NCBI GenBank assembly: GCA_963677655.1
Contig: OY782088.1
Length of the DNA stretch: 64,000 nt
Source of the DNA: Saccharicrinis sp963677655
GTDB lineage: Bacteria; Bacteroidota; Bacteroidia; Bacteroidales; Marinilabiliaceae
Reading direction: 5' to 3' (one strand)
Part shown: piece after piece, positions 8,103 to 16,402 of the stretch
Numbering within the stretch: the first letter of the stretch is position 1
How the letters are laid out: every line of letters begins with the position of its first letter
Made by a program: the position numbers and the translations under genes
The notes under the pieces: model-generated
What the model saw: only the letters and a program-made list of their open reading frames with translations
What the model was told of the DNA's origin: nothing
Database searches by the model: none

Positions 8103-10025
8103 TCAATATGACATATATTCAAAGGCACTTCTATATGAACCTATTTCATTTACATAATCAAGAAATTCGCTATAAAATTTATTTTGCCCCACAGTAGCAC
8201 TGTCCCCTATAATTACCAGCTTTTTTCGTGCTCTTGTAATAGCAACATTCATTCTTCTGATATCACTTAAAAATCCAATTTCCCCCTTTTCATTACTTCT
8301 AACCAAACTTATATATATAACGTCTCTTTCCTGGCCTTGAAATGAATCAATTGTATTTACTACAATATGGGCTTGAGCTTTTTGATATTCTTTTCCAATC
8401 CCATCCAACTCTTCTGTTAAAAGATTAACTTGAGCTTTGTAAGGAGAAACAATACCTATAGACATATTTGAAACTGTATTAAATTCCAACAACGATAAAT
8501 ACTCACGCAGATGTTTTTGCAGTAGCTCACATTCTTCCTTATTGTACGAACTTTTTGTTTCTGAATCAACCTGTTCAAAGTATCCACACCCGGCAGTATC
8601 TATAAATTCAACACTTAAATCTTCGCTAAATAACTTCCAATTTTCTACTTCGCTATTTGCAATCAAATTATTGTTATAAAAAAACTTACTTGAAAAATTC
8701 ATTATATCAGAATTCATCCTATACTGTTCCTGTAACATGACAGCCAGATTATTCCTTTTAATCGCTTTCTCAAATAAGGTTTCTTCTAATCCCTCTTTAG
8801 CTGCATTATATGATTTTATTGTTGGAGGCAATTGACAGTGATCTCCTGCAAATACAATTCTATTTGCCTTTGTTATAGGAATCCACGTGGCTGGTTCTAA
8901 ACCTTGTGCAGCTTCATCAATAAATACGGTTTGAAAACGTCTATCACGTATTTGATAGTTCGATGCTCCAACCATTGTACTGGCAATGACATGTGCATTT
9001 GAAAGAATATCATTTATTATATAATATTCCAGATGCTCAGCTTCTTTTTTTAATTGACTAGATTCCTTTAAAAGTAATCTACGTTGCTGTTTCTCCTCAT
9101 AGCCAAAATTTCTTTTGTATTTCATGGCTGTTTGGTAGTATTCTTCAGCCTGCTTTTTTAAAGCTCTTAAATCTTTATAATTATTATGATGAGCAATTCT
9201 TGCATCTAAAGTTTTCTTAAGAACTTCTTCCGTAACCCTTGCAGGGTGACCCACTCTAACCACATCTAATTGTTTCTCACTTAACTTCTCAACCAATAAA
9301 TCTACTGCAGCATTACTTGGTGCACAAACTAAAACCTGATTCTCTACCTTAATCGTATTAAATATACTTTCAACAAGTGTAGTTGTTTTGCCAGTTCCTG
9401 GTGGTCCATGTATAATGGCAACATCTTTTGCTCTATTAATTAAGTTAATCGCATTATTTTGACTGATATTTAGTTCAGGAAAATTAATTTCTTCCTTTTC
9501 TTCTAATTCCCCCTGCACATCCCCAAGAAGTACATTTTTAATATGAACTAATCTATCATCCTGAGGTTGTAAAACTATTTTTAACGCGCGCTCCATTTCT
9601 AAGTAGGAATTTTCATCGAAAAGTAGCTGTACTCCAACATTCCCATCCCTTAACCAATCTGGTTCAGCATCAACATTAAGGGTTATAACCATTTCATTAT
9701 CTCTAACCTGATTAACAACCCCATTGACAGCATGTTTCTGCTCATTATTACGACCTGCATTCGAGAATAACGACACTAATTTTCCGGACTGAAACAAATG
9801 TGAATGAATATGTTCCTGTCCTCTTTTAACTTTGATAAGCAACCTCTCTCCTGAATCAAATTTTGTACGGTCAATTATTAATGGATACCAACAAACACCC
9901 TCCTTTCTTCTCTCAGCCACAGAGGTATTTGCCATTTTACGCTTATATTGAACAAGATCCTCCTCCTTTTCTTGCAATAAAAGACTATACACTTTATTTA
10001 ATTCGCTATCTACTCTATTCATCAA
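8103..10025 (-). CDS. Superfamily I DNA/RNA helicase, IGHMBP2/Dna2-NAM7-like
   Basis: The 640-residue protein carries all main superfamily I motifs. These are Walker A Gly-Pro-Pro-Gly-Thr-Gly-Lys-Thr (about residues 207-214), Walker B Asp-Glu-Ala-Ala-Gln (about 370), motif III Gly-Asp-His-Cys-Gln-Leu-Pro-Pro, motif IV Glu-Gln-Tyr-Arg-Met, motif V with Asp-Ser-Phe-Gln-Gly-Gln-Glu, and motif VI with Ala-Ile-Thr-Arg-Ala. An N-terminal beta-barrel region (about 40-150) precedes the motor, as in UPF1/IGHMBP2-like enzymes, which are 5'-3' helicases. The substrate in bacteria is not established. It stands alone between the glycosyltransferase pair and the hexuronate operon. Two neighbouring ATG codons could start it. 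Confidence 0.88.
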   Translation of the reverse strand: MMNRVDSELNKVYSLLLQEKEEDLVQYKRKMANTSVAERRKEGVCWYPLIIDRTKFDSGERLLIKVKRGQEHIHSHLFQSGKLVSLFSNAGRNNEQKHAVNGVVNQVRDNEMVITLNVDAEPDWLRDGNVGVQLLFDENSYLEMERALKIVLQPQDDRLVHIKNVLLGDVQGELEEKEEINFPELNISQNNAINLINRAKDVAIIHGPPGTGKTTTLVESIFNTIKVENQVLVCAPSNAAVDLLVEKLSEKQLDVVRVGHPARVTEEVLKKTLDARIAHHNNYKDLRALKKQAEEYYQTAMKYKRNFGYEEKQQRRLLLKESSQLKKEAEHLEYYIINDILSNAHVIASTMVGASNYQIRDRRFQTVFIDEAAQGLEPATWIPITKANRIVFAGDHCQLPPTIKSYNAAKEGLEETLFEKAIKRNNLAVMLQEQYRMNSDIMNFSSKFFYNNNLIANSEVENWKLFSEDLSVEFIDTAGCGYFEQVDSETKSSYNKEECELLQKHLREYLSLLEFNTVSNMSIGIVSPYKAQVNLLTEELDGIGKEYQKAQAHIVVNTIDSFQGQERDVIYISLVRSNEKGEIGFLSDIRRMNVAITRARKKLVIIGDSATVGQNKFYSEFLDYVNEIGSYRSAFEYMSY

Positions 10026-10107
10026 TAAAAAATTTCAACGAATATACATGAATTGAATTATGATATAATATTTATTCACATATAATTAAACTTATAAAAA
10101 TGTAATT

Positions 10108-10121
10108 CGTTAACTTTAACG
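10108..10121. promoter_or_regulatory. Inverted repeat CGTTAA-CT-TTAACG
   Basis: Six-base arms surround a two-base centre. The half-site CGTTAA recurs in the perfect palindrome at 10326-10333, at the kdgK start point. This could be a distal operator for the LacI-family regulator of the operon, though that is inference. Confidence 0.35.
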
Positions 10122-10290
10122 TAAGCTAAATCGTTGCTCTTTAAAATTTATAAATATTATAAATAAGATTTCTATCTAGCATTTTTAATCAACACATAAT
10201 CCTGTATATCTACTACTTAAATCATATCATCTAAAACCAACTTTTAGTCATTTTAGCATCAACAATACAAATCAACTAAATGTTAAAAGT

Positions 10291-10321
10291 TTTGGTAATT
10301 AAAAAATGTTTTATACTTTCG
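10291..10321 (+). promoter_or_regulatory. Promoter of the hexuronate operon (kdgK)
   Basis: TTTG at 10291-10294 and TACTTTCG at 10314-10321 are separated by exactly 19 bases. This fits the Bacteroidota sigma-ABfr promoter pattern with a single change in the -7 box. The start point would be near 10328, giving a leader of about 250 bases. Confidence 0.7.
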
Positions 10322-10325
10322 TGTT

Positions 10326-10333
10326 CGTTAACG
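10326..10333. promoter_or_regulatory. Candidate operator CGTTAACG at the kdgK start point
   Basis: A perfect 8-base palindrome lies five bases after the -7 box and would overlap the start of transcription, a good place for repression by the LacI-family protein encoded at the end of the operon. The half-site is repeated at 10108-10121. Binding is not shown. Confidence 0.4.
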
Positions 10334-10377
10334 GTATTTAAAAAAGGTAATTTTATTAAATAAATGTTATTTAATAA

Positions 10378-10440
10378 TTAATAATCACTTGATTTAAATA
10401 TATGATTTTACTGATTATTAATAGATTGTAAAAAGCAATC
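10378..10440 (+). promoter_or_regulatory. Hairpins in the kdgK mRNA leader
   Basis: Two inverted repeats follow each other in the transcribed leader. One is a perfect 10-bp pair (10378-10387 with 10412-10421), AT-rich with a 24-base loop. The other is a 5-bp stem with a seven-base loop (10424-10428 with 10436-10440). No known riboswitch consensus was recognised. Confidence 0.4.
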
Positions 10441-10576
10441 ATAATAAAAAGTTAAAAGAATTATTATAAAAAAGGTAGAAGAACAAATAAAGTTAACAAC
10501 AAAAAAGGTTCCGTTAAGGTTACCGAACTTATTTAAATAAGCATAATATCAAATTTAATTTTTAATAAAATAAACA

Positions 10577-11614
10577 ATGGCTAAAAAAGTAGTAACCTTT
10601 GGAGAAATCATGCTCCGTTTTGCAACTCCTGAGTATCAACGTTTTTCTCAAGCAACATCGTATAAAGCTTCATTCGGTGGTGGAGAAGCGAACGTAGCAG
10701 TTTCATTGGCAAACTATGGTATCGATGTATCATTTGTAACTCGTTTACCAAAAAATGATATCGGAAAAGCTTGTAAAATGGATCTACTTAAGCATTCAGT
10801 AAATGTAGATAACATTGTATACGGCGGAGACAGATTAGGTACTTATTATTTAGAAACAGGTGCTGTAGCTCGTGCAAGTAAGGTTGTTTACGATAGAGCT
10901 TTCTCTGCTTTTTCTGAAATTAAGCCAGGTATGGTTAACTGGGAAGAAGTATTAAAAGATGCTGATTTCTTCCATTGGACAGGTATTACTCCTGCTGTTT
11001 CACAAGGAGCTGCAGATGCTTGTCTTGAAGCAATTAAAGTTGCTAACAAGTTAGGTGTAACAGTTTCTACTGACCTTAACTACCGCAAAAACTTATGGAA
11101 ATATGGTAAAACTGCTTCTGAAGTAATGCCAGAATTAGTTGCTGGTTGCGATATTGTATTAGGAAATGAGGAAGATGCTGAAATGGTTTTAGGTATTAAA
11201 CCTGAAGGTGTTGACATCACTGGTGGACATGTTGATGCTGAAGCATACAGAAGTGTTTCTCAACAAATTATGACTCAATTCCCACGCGTTAAAAAAGTAA
11301 TTACAACTTTACGTGGTTCTGTAAATGCAAATCACAATACTTGGTCTGGAGTTTTATTTGACGGTAAAGAATTATTTAAAGCTGCTGATTATGATATCAC
11401 TCACATTGTTGACCGTGTAGGTGGTGGTGATTCATTTATGGGTGGTTTAATTTATGGTTTACTTACTTACGTAGGTGATGATCAAAAAGCAATCGAATTT
11501 GCTACTGCTGCATCATGTTTAAAACATACTATTCATGGAGATTACAACCTTGCTACAGTTGAAGAGGTTGAAAAACTTATGGGTGGAGATGCTTCTGGTA
11601 GAGTATCAAGATAA
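10577..11614 (+). CDS. kdgK: 2-keto-3-deoxygluconate kinase (PfkB family)
   Basis: The 345-residue protein is a ribokinase-fold sugar kinase. The N-terminal Gly-Gly-Gly-Glu-Ala-Asn-Val-Ala segment (about residues 35-42) and the C-terminal PfkB signature Gly-Gly-Gly-Asp-Ser-Phe (about 282-287), whose Asp is the catalytic base, are present. It phosphorylates 2-keto-3-deoxygluconate to KDPG, the substrate of the next gene product. Together with kdgA, uxuB, uxuA and exuT this makes the substrate assignment strong. It is the first gene behind a well-formed promoter. The mature composition and codon use suggest high expression. Confidence 0.92.
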   Translation: MAKKVVTFGEIMLRFATPEYQRFSQATSYKASFGGGEANVAVSLANYGIDVSFVTRLPKNDIGKACKMDLLKHSVNVDNIVYGGDRLGTYYLETGAVARASKVVYDRAFSAFSEIKPGMVNWEEVLKDADFFHWTGITPAVSQGAADACLEAIKVANKLGVTVSTDLNYRKNLWKYGKTASEVMPELVAGCDIVLGNEEDAEMVLGIKPEGVDITGGHVDAEAYRSVSQQIMTQFPRVKKVITTLRGSVNANHNTWSGVLFDGKELFKAADYDITHIVDRVGGGDSFMGGLIYGLLTYVGDDQKAIEFATAASCLKHTIHGDYNLATVEEVEKLMGGDASGRVSR

Positions 11615-11935
11615 ATTTTAATATAAAGTGATTCAGAAACAATTTTGCTGCATACAACATCCAAATATATAATGTGTCGTAAATAAAGTTTTTGAAGAAT
11701 TATTTAGTTTTTGAATAGATAGTAAACGTACTATCGCAACAAACATACAATCGTATGTAATGCTTAATTGTTTTTGAACACTTTGTAAAACATTTTTGGA
11801 TTTATAGGGATGATAGATTGTAAGAAACATTTATGGGGGAAGTTTTCCGGGCACAAAAAACTTTTTCATCAACACCTCTGGATTAGCTTCTTCAATCTAT
11901 CATCAGTTTTATTAAACAGATAACAAATAAATATA
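11615..11935 (+). promoter_or_regulatory. Structured spacer between kdgK and kdgA
   Basis: No protein gene is supported in this 321-base gap. It contains three successive stem-loops: a 7-bp stem with an AACG loop (11718-11724 with 11729-11735), a 6-bp stem with an AATC loop (11743-11748 with 11753-11758), and a long stem at 11809-11826 with 11888-11904 described separately. None has a terminal U-run. Such spacing inside a metabolic operon suggests RNA-level control or a decayed insertion. Confidence 0.5.
11809..11904 (+). repeat. Long inverted repeat upstream of kdgA
   Basis: A perfect 12-bp inverted repeat (11809-11820 with 11893-11904) is extended inward, after one bulged T (11821), by 5 bp (11822-11826 with 11888-11892). 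The 61-base loop contains a further small stem (11838-11841 with 11845-11848). It ends 31 bases before the kdgA start. It could be a regulatory RNA element or the ends of a small mobile-element remnant; no target duplication was seen. Confidence 0.55.
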
Positions 11936-12607
11936 ATGGCAAAATATTCAAAACTAGAGGTATTTCAAGCTATGAAAGAAACAGGAGTTGTTCCTGTATT
12001 TTTTCATAAAGACATTGAAGTTTGTAAAGCGGTTCTAAAATCATGTTATGATGGCGGTATCCGCGTTTTTGAGTTTGTAAACAGAGGTGATTTTGCACAC
12101 GAAGTTTTCGGCGAATTAAATAAATACGCTATTGAAAATCTTCCTGGAATGATTTTAGGAGCAGGATCATTAGTTGAAGAAGCAACTACTGCTTTATATA
12201 TTCAATTAGGCGCAAATTTCATTGTTTCTCCGTTATTAAACGAGAACATGGCTAAAATTTGTAACCGTAGAAAAGTGATGTGGTCACCAGGATGTGGAAC
12301 AATCTCAGAAATTAACAAAGCTCAGGAATTAGGTTCTGATCTTGTTAAGTGTTTCCCGGCTTCTGAAGTTGGTGGACCTTCATTTGTAAAAGCTGTTAAA
12401 GCACCAATGCCTTGGACTGACATTATGCCTACAGGTGGTGTTGATACTTCTAAAGAAAACTTAGAAAAATGGTTTGCTGCTGGTGTAACTTGTGTTGGAA
12501 TGGGTTCTGCATTATTCCCAAAAGAAGTTATGGCAAACAAAGATTGGAATGCATTAACTGAAGTTGTTAAAGAATTAATGACTAACATCGAATCTGCAAG
12601 AAAATAA
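11936..12607 (+). CDS. kdgA: 2-dehydro-3-deoxyphosphogluconate (KDPG) aldolase
   Basis: The 223-residue TIM-barrel class I aldolase has the Schiff-base lysine Lys138 in Leu-Val-Lys-Cys-Phe-Pro-Ala and the catalytic glutamate Glu46 in Phe-Glu-Phe-Val-Asn-Arg-Gly. The Pro-Thr-Gly-Gly-Val phosphate loop is near residue 166. It splits KDPG into pyruvate and glyceraldehyde-3-phosphate, the last step of hexuronate breakdown here. It may also act on 4-hydroxy-2-oxoglutarate, as many members do. It follows kdgK after an unusually long structured gap and precedes uxuB. Confidence 0.93.
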   Translation: MAKYSKLEVFQAMKETGVVPVFFHKDIEVCKAVLKSCYDGGIRVFEFVNRGDFAHEVFGELNKYAIENLPGMILGAGSLVEEATTALYIQLGANFIVSPLLNENMAKICNRRKVMWSPGCGTISEINKAQELGSDLVKCFPASEVGGPSFVKAVKAPMPWTDIMPTGGVDTSKENLEKWFAAGVTCVGMGSALFPKEVMANKDWNALTEVVKELMTNIESARK

Positions 12608-12621
12608 TTTCAATCATATAA

Positions 12622-12679
12622 AATACAAAGTATAAAGATAAATACGCTATTTGATTAAAAAGTCTTTATACTTTGTATT
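12622..12679 (+). promoter_or_regulatory. Intercistronic hairpin between kdgA and uxuB
   Basis: A perfect 17-bp inverted repeat (12622-12638 with 12663-12679) surrounds a 24-base loop. There is no U-run after it. Its right arm ends 17 bases before the uxuB ATG. It may set the relative stability of the flanking mRNA segments. Confidence 0.6.
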
Positions 12680-12696
12680 CTTTACTTAAAATCACA

Positions 12697-13539
12697 ATGA
12701 TCCCCTTAAATTTAAAAGATAAAGTTGCAGTAGTTACAGGAGGCGGTGGCGTTTTATGTTCTACAATGGCAAAAAGTCTGGCATCGCAAGGTGTTAAAAC
12801 AGCAATATTAGATCTAAACTTAGAAGCTGCACAAAAGGTAGCCTCTGAAATTAAAGAGCTTTATGGTTCTGAATCTATAGGAATATCTGCAAATGTTTTA
12901 GATAAAGAATCTTTGAATTCAGCTAAGCAAGTTATTAATGAAAAATTAGGTTCCATCGACTATTTAGTTAATGGTGCAGGTGGTAATGCAGCTAGTGCAA
13001 CCACAAAAGCTGAATTTATTACAGATGATTATTTAAACAGTTTAGAGGATACCTTTTTTGGATTAGAAATGGAAGGTTTTGATAAAGTTTTTGCTTTAAA
13101 CTTTCAAGGTACTTTACTCCCTACAATGGTATTTGCTAAAGATATGATTGATAACAAAGCTGGATCAATCATTAACGTCTCGTCAATGAACTCCTACACT
13201 CCATTGACAAAAATCCCAGCTTATTCAGCAGCAAAAGCAGCTATTAATAATTTCACACAATGGTTAGCTGTTCATTTTGCAAAAACAGGTATTAGAGTAA
13301 ACGCTATTGCACCTGGCTTCCTTCTTACAAATCAAAACCGCTTTTTATTAATAGATGAAAAATCAGGAGAAGCAACTCCTCGCGGTGAAAAAATTATTAG
13401 AAATACCCCAATGGAGAGATATGGTGAACCAGAAGAATTAACTGGTACCTTACTTTATTTATTATCTGATTGGGCAAATTTTGTTACAGGAGTAGTAATT
13501 CCTATTGATGGTGGATTTAGTGCATACTCTGGAGTATAA
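12697..13539 (+). CDS. uxuB: D-mannonate oxidoreductase (fructuronate reductase), SDR type
   Basis: The start is the ATG at 12697, giving 280 residues; an open extension to 12673 would need TTG and overlaps a hairpin. The protein is a classical short-chain dehydrogenase with the Thr-Gly-Gly-Gly-Gly cofactor motif (about 14-18), Asn-Gly-Ala-Gly near 92, and the Ser163-Tyr176-Lys180 catalytic set. SDR-type fructuronate reductases, such as Bacillus subtilis YjmF/UxuB, interconvert D-fructuronate and D-mannonate. Its place between kdgA and uxuA supports this role. A reductase for the alginate product DEH is an alternative, made less likely by the uxuA neighbour. Confidence 0.82.
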   Translation: MIPLNLKDKVAVVTGGGGVLCSTMAKSLASQGVKTAILDLNLEAAQKVASEIKELYGSESIGISANVLDKESLNSAKQVINEKLGSIDYLVNGAGGNAASATTKAEFITDDYLNSLEDTFFGLEMEGFDKVFALNFQGTLLPTMVFAKDMIDNKAGSIINVSSMNSYTPLTKIPAYSAAKAAINNFTQWLAVHFAKTGIRVNAIAPGFLLTNQNRFLLIDEKSGEATPRGEKIIRNTPMERYGEPEELTGTLLYLLSDWANFVTGVVIPIDGGFSAYSGV

Positions 13540-13578
13540 AACTATAATTCATAATCAATTATAAAAAATATAGATTAT

Positions 13579-13631
13579 ATTGGTCGAAATTTTTAATATA
13601 TCAGAATTAAAATTGGAATATTAAAACCAAT
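13579..13631 (+). promoter_or_regulatory. Intercistronic inverted repeat between uxuB and uxuA
   Basis: 13591-13599 pairs perfectly with 13618-13626 (9 bp). An outer pair, 13579-13583 with 13627-13631, extends the stem with a seven-base bulge on one side. It is AT-rich and not followed by a U-run, so it adds to the series of hairpins in this operon. Confidence 0.4.
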
Positions 13632-13673
13632 AAAATTAAAAAATTAAGTGCTTTTTAATTAAAAGTATAAACG

Positions 13674-14861
13674 ATGGCTATAGAACAAACATGGCGCTGG
13701 TATGGTCCAAACGACCGCATTACGCTTAACGACATAAAACAAACAGGTGCAACAGGTATTGTTACAGCACTACATCATATTCCAAATGGGGAAGTATGGA
13801 CTAAAGAAGAAATTATTAGTCGAAAAAATATGATTGAAGATCATGGTCTATCATGGTCTGTTGTTGAAAGTGTTCCTGTTCATGAAGACATAAAAAAACA
13901 AACAGGAAACTGGGAGTTATATATTAAAAACTACCAGGAGTCAATAAAGAATTTGGGTGAATGTGGAATAGAAACTGTTTGTTATAATTTCATGCCTGTT
14001 CTAGACTGGTCTCGTACTAACCTAAACTCTCAAGCAAAAGAAGGTTCTTTTGCATTAATATATCAACAAAAAGTTTTTGCTGCATTTGACATATATATCT
14101 TAAAAAGAGACAATGCTGAAAAAGACTATACAGATAAAATACAAAAAGAAGCAAAAGAATACTTTGAAAGTCTGGACAATAAAGGTATTGAAGAATTGAC
14201 AAATACTGTTATTAAAGGCTTACCTGGAGCAGAAGAAAGTTATACTTTAGAGCAGTTTCAATCTGTTTTAGATGCATATAAAGATATCGATGATAAAACA
14301 TTAAAGAAACATCTTTTTGATTTTCTTAATGCAATAATTCCTATTGCAGAACAATCTGGTGTAAGAATGGCAATACATCCGGATGATCCACCATGGGGAC
14401 TTCTTGGTCTTCCTAGAGTTGTTAGTACTATTGATGATGCAAAGGATATCATTACCACAGTAAACTCTATATCAAATGGTGTAACATTATGTACAGGGTC
14501 TTGGGGCGCAGGATATTTCAATGATTTATCTGTTATGGCAAAAGAACTTGCTCCAAGAATTAATTTTGCTCATTTAAGAAATGTAAGTCGGGATACAGAC
14601 CACAACTTTAGTGAAGATATGCTTTTTGATGGCGATGTTGATATTTATTCTGTACTGAAAACTATTATAGAAGAAGAAGATCGTAGAATAAAAGAAGGTC
14701 GAAAAGATACTTCAATACCCGTAAGACCCGATCATGGTCATCAAATGTTAGGAGATATTGGCCATCCCAATAATCCTGGATATTCACTATATGGCAGAAT
14801 GAAAGGTTTAGCTGAAATTAGAGGATTAGAATTAGGAATTAGAAGGAGTTTAAGTAATTAA
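13674..14861 (+). CDS. uxuA: D-mannonate dehydratase
   Basis: The 395-residue protein has the family N-terminus (Trp-Arg-Trp-Tyr-Gly-Pro) and a TIM-barrel with the expected metal-site motifs. These are a His in Ile-His-Pro-Asp-Asp-Pro-Pro-Trp, a Cys in Leu-Cys-Thr-Gly-Ser, a His in Ala-His-Leu-Arg-Asn-Val, and Arg-Pro-Asp-His-Gly-His. It dehydrates D-mannonate to 2-keto-3-deoxy-D-gluconate, the substrate of KdgK, using Mn or Fe. It lies between uxuB and the hexuronate transporter. Its length and all key residues are as in the family. Confidence 0.94.
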   Translation: MAIEQTWRWYGPNDRITLNDIKQTGATGIVTALHHIPNGEVWTKEEIISRKNMIEDHGLSWSVVESVPVHEDIKKQTGNWELYIKNYQESIKNLGECGIETVCYNFMPVLDWSRTNLNSQAKEGSFALIYQQKVFAAFDIYILKRDNAEKDYTDKIQKEAKEYFESLDNKGIEELTNTVIKGLPGAEESYTLEQFQSVLDAYKDIDDKTLKKHLFDFLNAIIPIAEQSGVRMAIHPDDPPWGLLGLPRVVSTIDDAKDIITTVNSISNGVTLCTGSWGAGYFNDLSVMAKELAPRINFAHLRNVSRDTDHNFSEDMLFDGDVDIYSVLKTIIEEEDRRIKEGRKDTSIPVRPDHGHQMLGDIGHPNNPGYSLYGRMKGLAEIRGLELGIRRSLSN

Positions 14862-14885
14862 TATATAAATCTAAAATAAAAGTTA

Positions 14886-16334
14886 ATGTCGACTAATCAA
14901 ATTAAAGAAAACATGACGAAATACAGATGGGCCATCTGTTCGTTATTATTTTTTGCCACGACGATCAACTACATGGACCGTCAGGTATTATCGCTTACGT
15001 GGAAGGATTTTATTGCTCCGGAGTTTCACTGGTCAAACGGTGACTACGGAAATATTACTGCATGGTTCTCTGTATTTTACGCTATCGGACTATTAGTTGC
15101 CGGTAGATTTGTAGACAAGATGGGAACTAAAAAAGGTTTTTTATGGGCTATTGGAGTATGGTCTGTTGGTGCTGTATTACACGCATTTTGTGGAATTGCT
15201 ACTTCTGGAATTGTTGCAGGAAAATGGTTTGTAGGATTTCATGGTGCAAAAGAAGCTATTGAAACTGTTGAAAACATTTCAAGAGTGATGAACGTAAGTG
15301 TTGTTCTATTTATTTTTGCACGATTTGTATTAGCTATTGGTGAAGCAGGTAACTTCCCTGCTGCAATTAAAACAACAGCTGAGTATTTCCCTAAAAAAGA
15401 CAGAGCTTATGCAACTAGTATTTTTAATGCTGGAGCTACTGTTGGTGCATTAGGAGCTCCATTAACAATTCCTTTAATCGCATCGCATTTTGGATGGGAA
15501 ATGGCATTTATCATTATTGGTGCTTTAGGTTTCGTTTGGATGGGATTCTGGGAATTCATGTACAAAAAACCAAGTGATCATCCTAAAGTAAACGAAGCTG
15601 AATTAGCCTATATTAATCAGGATCATGATGAAAATGATACTACTGCTAAAGAGGCAGATTCTATTCAGATTCCATTCTTAAAAATATTTTCATACAAACA
15701 GGCATGGTCTTTTATTGCAGGTAAATTTATGACTGATGGTGTTTGGTGGTTTTATTTATTCTGGACCCCTGCATATTTAAGTGATGTTTACGGATTAGCT
15801 TCAGATACAACAATGGCGCAGGTATTACTATTTTCTTTATATGCAATTACTTTATTGTCTATCATTGGAGGATACTTACCTACTTATTTTGTTGACAAAA
15901 AAGGAATGAACCCTTATGCTGGTCGTATGAAATCAATGCTTATTTTTGCATTTTTCCCATTATTGGCATTGTTCGCTCAGCCATTAGGTCATCATTCATA
16001 TTGGTTCCCAGTAATCATTATTGGTATTGCAGGAGCTGCTCACCAGGCATGGTCAGCAAATATCTTCTCTACAATTGGTGATATGTTCCCTAAATCAGCC
16101 ATTGCTACAATTACAGGTATTGGCGGTATGGCAGGAGGATTAGGATCTTTCTGTATCAACAAAGGTTCAGGTATGTTATTTGACTTTGCTGATAAAACAG
16201 ACATGAAATTTATGGGATTTCAAGGTATTGAAGCTGGATATTTTATTATTTTCTCTATTTGTGCTGTAGCATATTTAATTGGATGGGCAATTATGAAAGT
16301 ACTTGTTCCTCATTATAAACCAGTTTCACACTAA
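14886..16334 (+). CDS. exuT: Hexuronate MFS transporter
   Basis: The 482-residue protein is a major facilitator with about 12 membrane helices. It is of the anion:cation symporter type, shown by the first-helix Asn-Tyr-Met-Asp-Arg-Gln motif and the Gly-Glu-Ala-Gly-Asn-Phe-Pro-Ala segment (about residues 151-158) shared with ExuT and related organic-acid carriers. It should bring glucuronate or galacturonate in with protons across the inner membrane. It lies 24 bases after uxuA, in the same operon. An insert of about 40 residues around residues 105-140 is longer than in Escherichia coli ExuT. Confidence 0.88.
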   Translation: MSTNQIKENMTKYRWAICSLLFFATTINYMDRQVLSLTWKDFIAPEFHWSNGDYGNITAWFSVFYAIGLLVAGRFVDKMGTKKGFLWAIGVWSVGAVLHAFCGIATSGIVAGKWFVGFHGAKEAIETVENISRVMNVSVVLFIFARFVLAIGEAGNFPAAIKTTAEYFPKKDRAYATSIFNAGATVGALGAPLTIPLIASHFGWEMAFIIIGALGFVWMGFWEFMYKKPSDHPKVNEAELAYINQDHDENDTTAKEADSIQIPFLKIFSYKQAWSFIAGKFMTDGVWWFYLFWTPAYLSDVYGLASDTTMAQVLLFSLYAITLLSIIGGYLPTYFVDKKGMNPYAGRMKSMLIFAFFPLLALFAQPLGHHSYWFPVIIIGIAGAAHQAWSANIFSTIGDMFPKSAIATITGIGGMAGGLGSFCINKGSGMLFDFADKTDMKFMGFQGIEAGYFIIFSICAVAYLIGWAIMKVLVPHYKPVSH

Positions 16335-16356
16335 TAAATACAATATTTCTTTTTAT

Positions 16357-16391
16357 ATAGCCTGATTTAATTTTAAATCAGGCTATCTTTT
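16357..16391 (+). terminator. Terminator-like hairpin between exuT and the lacI-type gene
   Basis: A perfect 14-bp stem (16357-16370 with 16373-16386) is followed by a short T-rich stretch. It ends 11 bases before the regulator's ATG, so it may end most transcripts while letting some read through to the regulator. Confidence 0.7.
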
Positions 16392-16402
16392 ATAATAATA
16401 CT

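Larger units (their letters stand above)
10026..10576. other. 551-base spacer between the divergent helicase and kdgK genes
   Basis: No gene is supported. It holds an inverted repeat at 10108-10121 (CGTTAA, two bases, TTAACG), the kdgK promoter at 10291-10321, a CGTTAACG palindrome at 10326-10333, and a kdgK leader with hairpins. The A+T content is very high throughout. Confidence 0.6.

Noticed and set aside
11633..11830. 65-codon minus-strand open frame between kdgK and kdgA
   Set aside because: It has no family likeness, is rich in Cys, Phe and Ser from AT-rich sequence, and overlaps the hairpins; it is more likely a chance frame.
11832..11891. About 20 codons on the minus strand ending in Gly-Lys-Leu-Pro-Pro before a stop
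   Set aside because: The stretch reads like protein but has no start and is preceded by several stops; too short to call a gene fragment.
12673..12696. Longer uxuB start at 12673
   Set aside because: It would use TTG and lie in the right arm of a 17-bp hairpin; the ATG at 12697 gives the normal SDR N-terminus.
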